This document shows positions 12,607-17,735 of a stretch of 17,735 nt of DNA, piece by piece. Each line of letters opens with the position of its first letter. Within the stretch, counting starts at the first letter, position 1. A model generated the notes under the pieces. That model saw nothing but the letters and a program-made list of their open reading frames with translations. It was not told where the DNA came from and searched no databases. Source of the stretch: Alphaproteobacteria bacterium UBA3637 (GTDB lineage Bacteria; Pseudomonadota; Alphaproteobacteria; CAAHEQ01; UBA3637); assembly GCA_002373615.1 (NCBI GenBank), contig DFKU01000058.1, forward strand, positions 1 through 17,735. Reading direction: 5' to 3'. The position numbers and the translations under genes were made by a program.

Positions 12607-12637
12607 AAAAATCCCCGCTTCAATAGCGGGGTTTCTT
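12607..12637. terminator. Bidirectional terminator between the small gene and secA
   Basis: Stem CCCCGC (12613-12618) with GCGGGG (12626-12631) and a 7-base loop. It is followed by TTTCTTTT on the plus strand and by a run of seven T on the minus strand, so it serves both convergent genes. Both stop codons touch it. Confidence 0.88.
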
Positions 12638-15313
12638 TTAATCCAATTTTCCGCAACAATGCTTGTATTTTTTACCGGACCCACAAGGGCAGGGGGCGTT
12701 GCGTGGAATATCCATGTTCTTTGCTTCTATTTTGGGGGATTCCTCTGGTTTCTCTTCTGATTTTTTTTCAGATGTAGAGACAGATTGTTCCGCTTGTTTT
12801 TCTTGTGTTGCAGGGGCTTTTTCAACCTGTTCTGTCTGTTGTTCTGCTTGTTTTAAGCGCAACTCGGCAAAGCCCATCACCTGACACACACGTTCCCGAA
12901 TACGTCCCAACATGTTTTGGAACAATATAAAGGCATCATGCTTGTATTCATTCAAAGGATTCTTTTGCCCATAGGCACGCAGACCAATGGAAGTCTTCAT
13001 GAAATCCAAGCTCTGTAAATGTTCTTTCCACAGTTGATCTACAGATTGCACTAACAACGATTTTTCCAATTCGTTGCGCACATTTTCTGGCAACTCTGCC
13101 CATCTCTTTTCTTGGCTTTCTTCTGCCATTTTGCACAGCCTGTCCACCATTTCTTCTGGGGTCATACCGGGTTCTGCTTTCCAGCTATCGAAGGGGGCAT
13201 CAATATTGGCTAAAGTCAAAATTTCCTGACGCAAACTTTCGGCATCCCAATCTTCAGGGGCACTTCTTTCCGGCGCCAAAGAATAAACCACGCTTTCAAA
13301 GGCATCCCGACGCATATCGCCGATAATATCATGGACAGAATCAGATTCTAATAATTGGCGTCTTTGATCATAAATGATTTTACGTTGTTCATTCATCACA
13401 TCGTCATATTTAAGCAAGTTTTTGCGCACATCAAAATGAAAAGATTCCACTTTTTGTTGTGCTTTTGCGATGGCCTTACTAATCCAAGGGTGGACAATGG
13501 CTTGCCCTTTTTTGAGTCCCATGGTTCTTAAAATACGTCCAATTCGCTCGGATCCAAAGATGCGCATTAAATCATCTTCCAAAGAAACATAAAATCTACT
13601 TAAACCGGGGTCACCTTGGCGGCCCGAACGACCACGTAATTGGTTATCAATACGCCTGCTTTCATGGCGTTCTGATCCTAACACATATAATCCGCCAGCT
13701 TTTAAAGCCACTTCTTTGGCTGCTGCAATTTCATTATGAATTTTATCACTTAATTCTTCTATATTGGCCTCCGGATTTTTTTCAAGTTCTGCTTTTAAGC
13801 GCATGTCAAAGTTGCCGCCCAACTGAATGTCTGTCCCGCGTCCTGCCATATTGGTGGCAATGGTAATGGCGCCTGGGACACCCGCTTGCGCAATGATTTG
13901 CGCTTCTTGTTCATGATGACGTGCATTCAACACATTGAAAGAAAGGTTTGTTTTTTCTTTTAATAAATTCGCCAAAATTTCAGATTTTTCAATGGATGTA
14001 GTCCCTACCAAGATCGGTTGATTGCGCTTGTGGGCTTCTTCAATATCTTTGATAATAGCATCATATTTTTCTTCAGCTGTGTGATAAATCACATCTTGTT
14101 CATCTTTACGTGCCAAAGGTTTGTTGGTGGGGACTTCAATAACCTCTAATTTATAAATGTCATCAAATTCAGCAGCTTCGGTCAGCGCTGTTCCTGTCAT
14201 TCCGGCCAAATGTGGGTACAAGCGGAAATAGTTCTGGAAAGTAATACTGGCCAGTGTCTGGTTTTCCGGTTGAATCGCCACATTTTCTTTGGCTTCTAAG
14301 GCTTGATGCAGCCCATTGGAATAGCGTCTGCCATCCATAATACGTCCTGTAAATTCATCAATAATCATGACTTTACCGTCTTTAACAATGTAATCCACAT
14401 CTTTATTGAACAGCGTGTGTGCGCGCAAAGCCTGTTCCACATAATGCACCAAAGGAATGTTGGCCGTATCATACAAAGTTCCTGTCATCAATCCGTTTTC
14501 GCGCAAAGCCTGTTCCACAAATTCTGTGCCCAATTCAGTCAAAGTCACATTTTTGTGTTTTTCGTCTTTTTCATAATGCTCAGGGCGAATATGCATCATA
14601 ATGGTATCCACAGCTTTGTATTTATCGGATGAATCTTCGGCTCTGCCCGAAATAATCAGAGGGGTTCTGGCTTCATCAATTAAGATAGAGTCCACTTCGT
14701 CCACAATGGCATAATGAAAGGGGCGTTGCACCATGTCGGCTTTAGAAAAGCACATATTGTCACGCAGATAATCAAATCCGAATTCATTATTAGTGCCGTA
14801 GGTGATGTCGCAGGCATAGGCTTCTTTGCGCTTTTCTGGGGGCATATTGGCAACAATGCACCCCACAGTCATTCCTAAAAAACGATAGATTTTTCCCATC
14901 CATTCGCTATCACGGCTGGCCAAATAATCATTGACGGTCACCACATGAACCCCTTTGCCTGTTAAAGCATTTAAATAAACGGGGAGCGTTGCGACCAATG
15001 TTTTTCCTTCACCGGTACGCATTTCGGCAATTTTGTCATCAAACAAAACCATCCCGCCCAACAATTGCACATCAAAAGGTCTGAGTCCCAAGGTACGTTT
15101 GGCGGCTTCTCTTACTACAGCAAAAGCTTCCGGCAATAAATCTTTTAAGGTTTCTCCATTTTTCAAGCGTCCTCTAAATTCCTCTGTTTTGGCGCGTAAA
15201 GCGGAATCATCTAAAACTTGAATTTCAGATTCTAACATATTGATTTTTTTGACGACTTTTTCAAACTTTTTTAAATATCTTTCGTTGGCGGATTTAAACA
15301 ATTTTAATTTCAT
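12638..15313 (-). CDS. secA: Protein translocase ATPase SecA
   Basis: 891 aa from the ATG at 15313. An ATG three codons earlier directly follows the AAAGG site and is too close, so MKLKLFKSANERYLKKF is preferred. SecA drives proteins through SecYEG. NBD1 carries MRTGEGKTLVATLP (Walker A), VHVVTVNDYLA and the DEVD box in IVDEVDSILIDEARTP. Then come the preprotein cross-linking domain, NBD2 with AGMTGTA, TNMAGRGTDIQLGG and LRGRSGRQGDPG, and the helical wing and scaffold domains. The C-terminal acidic and glutamine-rich linker ends in the zinc-binding APCPCGSGKKYKHCCG motif used for SecB or ribosome contact. Complete and undamaged. It exports the signal-peptide proteins seen in this window. Confidence 0.98.
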   Translation of the reverse strand: MKLKLFKSANERYLKKFEKVVKKINMLESEIQVLDDSALRAKTEEFRGRLKNGETLKDLLPEAFAVVREAAKRTLGLRPFDVQLLGGMVLFDDKIAEMRTGEGKTLVATLPVYLNALTGKGVHVVTVNDYLASRDSEWMGKIYRFLGMTVGCIVANMPPEKRKEAYACDITYGTNNEFGFDYLRDNMCFSKADMVQRPFHYAIVDEVDSILIDEARTPLIISGRAEDSSDKYKAVDTIMMHIRPEHYEKDEKHKNVTLTELGTEFVEQALRENGLMTGTLYDTANIPLVHYVEQALRAHTLFNKDVDYIVKDGKVMIIDEFTGRIMDGRRYSNGLHQALEAKENVAIQPENQTLASITFQNYFRLYPHLAGMTGTALTEAAEFDDIYKLEVIEVPTNKPLARKDEQDVIYHTAEEKYDAIIKDIEEAHKRNQPILVGTTSIEKSEILANLLKEKTNLSFNVLNARHHEQEAQIIAQAGVPGAITIATNMAGRGTDIQLGGNFDMRLKAELEKNPEANIEELSDKIHNEIAAAKEVALKAGGLYVLGSERHESRRIDNQLRGRSGRQGDPGLSRFYVSLEDDLMRIFGSERIGRILRTMGLKKGQAIVHPWISKAIAKAQQKVESFHFDVRKNLLKYDDVMNEQRKIIYDQRRQLLESDSVHDIIGDMRRDAFESVVYSLAPERSAPEDWDAESLRQEILTLANIDAPFDSWKAEPGMTPEEMVDRLCKMAEESQEKRWAELPENVRNELEKSLLVQSVDQLWKEHLQSLDFMKTSIGLRAYGQKNPLNEYKHDAFILFQNMLGRIRERVCQVMGFAELRLKQAEQQTEQVEKAPATQEKQAEQSVSTSEKKSEEKPEESPKIEAKNMDIPRNAPCPCGSGKKYKHCCGKLD

Positions 15314-15350
15314 CGGACACATCCTTTTGTTACAATAATATGATATGCAA

Positions 15351-15379
15351 CAAATAGTCTATTTTGATAAAAAAGTCAA
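15351..15379 (-). promoter_or_regulatory. Possible secA promoter
   Basis: TTGACT (15374-15379), a 17-bp spacer and TATTTG (15351-15356) on the minus strand, about 38 bp before the start codon. The -35 is good and the -10 weak. Confidence 0.4.
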
Positions 15380-15396
15380 GGTTTTTGTCTTAAAAA

Positions 15397-16611
15397 TTAC
15401 AGAGCCATCAATAAATCAGCTGTTTTATCCATATCTTGTGAAAATTGACATTCCTCTTTTCCGGTGAAGGGCAGATTTGTATCCACTAACCGTTCAGCGT
15501 AATATAAAATATCCGCGCATTCCTTTGGGGTAAAAGTTAAATGATAAGGCTTGATTGTTTTTGCCCGAGTTTGAGCCAAGGTTTTTTGTTCTTGACACAG
15601 TTTTGGACAATCATCTTTGGGGGCTAAGTTCAAGATCATGCGTCCCTTTCCTGAGGTTAAAACAATGGCTTTCTTCCTGATTTCATTGACTTTCATCCCA
15701 TTGGGTAGGACAGTGCCAATTTGGACCCCGATTTCTTTTCCCTGCTTGTCTAGCAAAGTAGCACTTTTGGAATCATCAAAAACATGGGTTAAACGGTACG
15801 GATAAAGTCTTGCCAAACGCTCACGTTCAGCCACTTCTTCACAATTGCAATGATGTTTTTCCACTTCTTCTGGGGCGACATAATCTGGTGCCACACATGA
15901 AAACAGGCGCTTTGACATTTCGGCTTTTAAGGTCGTATTGTCAATTTTCTTTTGCTTGGCCAAGTGCCACAGTCCCAGATTTTCCTCGGCAGCAGGGCAC
16001 CCCAATAATACAGCTCTCCACAAATATTTAAAGGAATTTTCAGCACTTTGGCTGACTCCTTGCATCCCAAACAAGGCATAAACCCCCATCAAGTTGTTGG
16101 CTTCTGCCCCTCTGCGTTCGATGGCACGTTCCACCAAAGGCATTCCTTTTTGCGGGTTGTAATAACTGCTCTCCGGGTTTAAGTAAAGAAGCCCCATTTT
16201 TTGAGCAATATCGCCTTTTTCGGCCTCATTCAACAAAGGGGATTTTAGGGCTTTTGCATAAAAGCCAGCGGCTTTGGTGTATTCCTTTTGATCGTATAAT
16301 TTGTTGGCGGTGCGAAGTAAAGCAGGGCCATTTTCCAGTTGAATCGCTTTTTGACAATAAACTTCAGCCCCTTTATGACGCACACAAATTTCATACAGGG
16401 CTTGTCCTGCTTTTTCCTTTTCTGCCCATAAAGCCCATTCGCCCAAGGCTTTTTGTCTGTCGTCAAACCCACAGGCAGCATAAATATCGGGGGTACGCAT
16501 ATTTTCGCCGGCGCGCACAGCCTCTTGGCATTCTAAACTCACGGAAAAGGTCTGAGCCATAGCAGGAATCGCCATCATTGAACACAATAAACCAAAAATA
16601 AAACGAACCAT
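15397..16611 (-). CDS. Periplasmic Sel1/TPR-repeat protein
   Basis: 404 aa, with AGGAGG before the ATG. The signal peptide spans 1-19 (cleavage near AMA|Q). Residues about 55-235 are helical Sel1/TPR-like repeats, for example LYDQKEYTKAAGFYAKAL (105-122) and ANNLMGVYALFGMQGV (171-186); such solenoids hold protein complexes together. A CNC pair (255-257) and further cysteines suggest disulfides. The region about 283-330 (GKEIGVQIGTVLPNGMKVNE onward, then IVL and MIL) resembles the small beta HR-like domain of GspC/PilP proteins from type II secretion and type IV pili. That resemblance is weak and by pattern only, but would fit a cell that makes pilin-like proteins. It has its own promoter and lies between secA and the broken cysteine-rich gene. 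Confidence 0.65.
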   Translation of the reverse strand: MVRFIFGLLCSMMAIPAMAQTFSVSLECQEAVRAGENMRTPDIYAACGFDDRQKALGEWALWAEKEKAGQALYEICVRHKGAEVYCQKAIQLENGPALLRTANKLYDQKEYTKAAGFYAKALKSPLLNEAEKGDIAQKMGLLYLNPESSYYNPQKGMPLVERAIERRGAEANNLMGVYALFGMQGVSQSAENSFKYLWRAVLLGCPAAEENLGLWHLAKQKKIDNTTLKAEMSKRLFSCVAPDYVAPEEVEKHHCNCEEVAERERLARLYPYRLTHVFDDSKSATLLDKQGKEIGVQIGTVLPNGMKVNEIRKKAIVLTSGKGRMILNLAPKDDCPKLCQEQKTLAQTRAKTIKPYHLTFTPKECADILYYAERLVDTNLPFTGKEECQFSQDMDKTADLLMAL

Positions 16612-16631
16612 ACATCCTCCTTTTTTTATCC

Positions 16632-16660
16632 ACTTTAGCAGGATTGTTCCGGTATTGCAA
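16632..16660 (-). promoter_or_regulatory. Promoter of the Sel1/TPR gene
   Basis: TTGCAA (16655-16660), a 17-bp spacer and TAAAGT (16632-16637) on the minus strand, about 20 bp before the start codon. Confidence 0.5.
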
Positions 16661-16681
16661 GTAAAAAGTTCTGCCTGTCTT

Positions 16682-16803
16682 TCAGTTCGTTAAAAATTCC
16701 CCTGTGGATTCCAAATACTCCGCTTCCACACATTTATTTTGACAGGTCTTTGTTTCGGTGTCACATATAACACATTCGTTTTCACCACAAGAATCATTTT
16801 CAT
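16682..16803 (-). pseudogene. Broken or minimal cysteine-rich ORF behind leader copy D
   Basis: A strong AAAGGAGG site and ATG (complement 16801-16803) follow leader D. The frame from this ATG gives 37 aa (MKMILVVKTNVLYVTP..., ending at 16690). One frame over, from just after the ATG to a stop at 16682, the sequence reads NDSCGENECVICDTETKTC and continues with NKCVEAEYLES. This is a C-x4-C-x2-C-x6-C-x3-C pattern like the cysteine-rich parts of the two complete prepilin proteins, but it has no start codon of its own. Adding one A to the AAAA run after the ATG would join start and cysteine-rich frame (MKNDSCGENEC...). So it is either a decayed remnant of a prepilin gene that lost its pilin segment, or a small gene using frameshifting or carrying an assembly error. 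Leader and promoter are intact. Confidence 0.45.
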
Positions 16804-16820
16804 TTTAATTTTCCTCCTTT

Positions 16821-16851
16821 AAAAAAAAATTGATCGCCTGGTGAGAAGCGA
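16821..16851 (-). terminator. Attenuator-like terminator in leader D
   Basis: Stem TCGCTT (complement 16846-16851) with AGGCGA (complement 16834-16839), followed on the minus strand by TCAA and a run of nine T. It lies just before the ribosome site. Confidence 0.6.
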
Positions 16852-17013
16852 CTGGAAGTTAGTACCTATTTTCAGGAAATAGTGCGGCCTATTGGCCAAA
16901 TTGGCTATTCAACCGCCTTCCAGCCAATAGTCACTGAAAGGGGTCTTGCTGAAAGTGTATCAGCACCTGAAATAAAGGGGTACTAACCCTTAAAGCGGAC
17001 ACCACCCCGCTCT
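16821..17013 (-). promoter_or_regulatory. Structured 5' leader RNA, copy D
   Basis: On the minus strand: 5' hairpin GCGG...CCGC (16995-17010); GGG/CCC hairpin (16978-16989) with loop UUAGUA, able to pair with UACUAA (16859-16864). A helix pairs 16966-16978 (CCTTTATTTCAGG) with 16865-16876 (CCTGAAAATAGG). CTGGAAG (16917-16923) can pair with CTTCCAG (16852-16858) outside the helix, as in copy A. The UCCAGUC box and a terminator-like hairpin follow. GGCTGGAAGGCGG and GCCGCACTAT are shared verbatim with copy A, while loop and helix sequences differ and still pair. Confidence 0.7.
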
Positions 17014-17019
17014 AAAGGT

Positions 17020-17048
17020 ATTTAAAAATAAATTTATAAAAAAGTCAA
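17020..17048 (-). promoter_or_regulatory. Predicted promoter for leader D
   Basis: TTGACT (17043-17048), a 17-bp spacer and TTAAAT (17020-17025) on the minus strand. The implied start near 17013 lies just before the 5' hairpin. It begins 9 bp after the phosphomannomutase stop codon. Confidence 0.55.
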
Positions 17049-17057
17049 ATAAAATTT

Positions 17058-17735
17058 TTAGGCGGCCTTTTTGGCTTCTTCAATCAGCACTTGCATAATG
17101 TGCATCGTCTCAGCTGGACCTGAGACAGAATAAATGCTGCCACCACAATCCACCACTTCATGCGCAATGGAATTGTCGTTGCCACGCCGATAAATGCGAT
17201 CTCCAAAATAACCAATCTTGTACTTGTCTTTATAATAATTGACGACTTGAGCCTTATCGCACCCCTTTTTCACAATATCCACAGAAATTTGTCCGCCATA
17301 GGTAAAATTGTATTCAGGATGCTTATCCACCAAATTATCAATAATCCACTTGCGCTGCCCCTTTTCGTTGTCCCAAGCGACATATTCAGCCCTGTCCTCC
17401 ATGGATGGTTCCCCTACCTCAGGGCGTCCCAACATAGTAAAATTGATGGCGCAGTTGGCATTGATTTCATGATGTCTTGGGAAGGATTTATGATATTGTA
17501 AAGGACAGTTTTTCAAAATGTCCTGCATAATGGGGGCAAACTTATCAAAGTCAATCGTGTTGTGGGAATTATAAAGTTCCTTCCCTTCACGATATAAAAT
17601 ATTCCCCATACAGCACCAATAATCAATATTGGGGTTGTTCAAGATTTCATCAGGCATTTGTTCCACCATGTCCTTAAAGGGTGAACCTGTTACAATCGCA
17701 AATTTATAATGCTTGGCAAATTCCACCAAAGTTTC
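17058..17735 (-). CDS. Eukaryotic-type phosphomannomutase (HAD family), C-terminal part
   Basis: 225 codons plus stop; the N-terminus, including the catalytic DxD that opens HAD enzymes, lies beyond the right edge. No initiator is needed inside the window, since the frame stays open to 17735 (reads ETLVEFAKHY). Motifs of the PMM1/PMM2 group: VTGSPFKDMVEQM near the start, CAINFTMLGR followed by EDRAEYVAWDNEKGQR in the cap domain, YGGQISVDIVKKGCDKAQVV, and GYFGDRIYRRGNDNSIA with the acidic Mg2+-binding residues. These enzymes interconvert mannose-6-phosphate and mannose-1-phosphate for GDP-mannose. In most bacteria that step is done by the unrelated ManB/AlgC family. KKGCDK replaces the usual PxGWDK. 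Another HAD sugar phosphatase of the same subfamily cannot be excluded. Confidence 0.8.
   Translation of the reverse strand, partial: ETLVEFAKHYKFAIVTGSPFKDMVEQMPDEILNNPNIDYWCCMGNILYREGKELYNSHNTIDFDKFAPIMQDILKNCPLQYHKSFPRHHEINANCAINFTMLGRPEVGEPSMEDRAEYVAWDNEKGQRKWIIDNLVDKHPEYNFTYGGQISVDIVKKGCDKAQVVNYYKDKYKIGYFGDRIYRRGNDNSIAHEVVDCGGSIYSVSGPAETMHIMQVLIEEAKKAA

Noticed and set aside
16821..17013. Leaders as integron-type attC recombination sites, because they are palindromic and precede variable genes.
   Set aside because: No conserved RYYYAAC/GTTRRRY core pairs in all copies, no integrase, and helices covary as expected for RNA with a promoter just upstream.
1..17735. CRISPR arrays, tRNA or rRNA genes, transposase genes, DGR reverse transcriptase or template repeat.
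   Set aside because: None seen on either strand; repeats present are dispersed palindromes, not spaced arrays, and no YxDD reverse-transcriptase motif was found in any open frame.

Overview
This window is an AT-rich stretch of bacterial chromosome, most likely from an uncultured, host- or gut-associated alphaproteobacterium. That assignment is an inference. It rests on the GRSxVEMLGVLA-type prepilin N-termini, the long L25/Ctc form, a VirB8-like protein and the general gene content; there is no 16S rRNA or other marker here. Housekeeping genes are intact: recG, ychF, rsmB-like, pth, rplY, sodB and secA, plus the C-terminal part of a eukaryotic-type phosphomannomutase. Promoters are mostly sigma70-like with 17-bp spacers, and Shine-Dalgarno sites are clear.

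Layout: (1) 1-411 holds the 5' end of a prepilin-like gene (minus) and its structured leader. (2) 412-1233 is a VirB8-like membrane protein, divergent from a secreted 133-aa protein, recG and a small HNH protein (1351-4207). (3) 4204-5763 is ychF followed by bacteriohemerythrin (minus). (4) 5816-7158 is a complete prepilin-like gene with promoter, leader RNA and a C-terminus that looks like the variable region of a diversity-generating retroelement (DGR). (5) 7159-9466 is the rplY-pth-rsmB-like operon (minus). (6) 9584-11727 is a second, very long, cysteine-rich prepilin-like gene with the same type of leader. (7) 11790-12606 is sodB and a 52-aa orphan small gene. (8) 12638-15313 is secA and 15397-16611 a Sel1/TPR periplasmic protein (minus). 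(9) 16682-17048 is a fourth copy of the structured leader in front of a tiny, apparently broken cysteine-rich ORF. (10) 17058-17735 is the phosphomannomutase.

The most interesting content is a dispersed prepilin/adhesin family with three unusual properties. First, four loci carry a 5' leader that can be folded the same way: a starting hairpin, a hairpin whose loop pairs downstream, a long helix with different but complementary sequences in each copy, a second pseudoknot, a UCCRGUC box, and a final hairpin that is a plausible intrinsic terminator in three of four copies. This looks like one riboswitch-like or attenuator RNA family; I do not recognise it as a described class. Second, palindromic genomic repeats lie in frame inside the prepilin leader peptides, upstream of the predicted cleavage site. 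Third, one member ends in a YWSSE...NAW domain in which 13 of 15 consecutive codons are NNT, the footprint expected of adenine-directed DGR mutagenesis. No reverse transcriptase or template repeat is in the window, so the driver would have to lie elsewhere.
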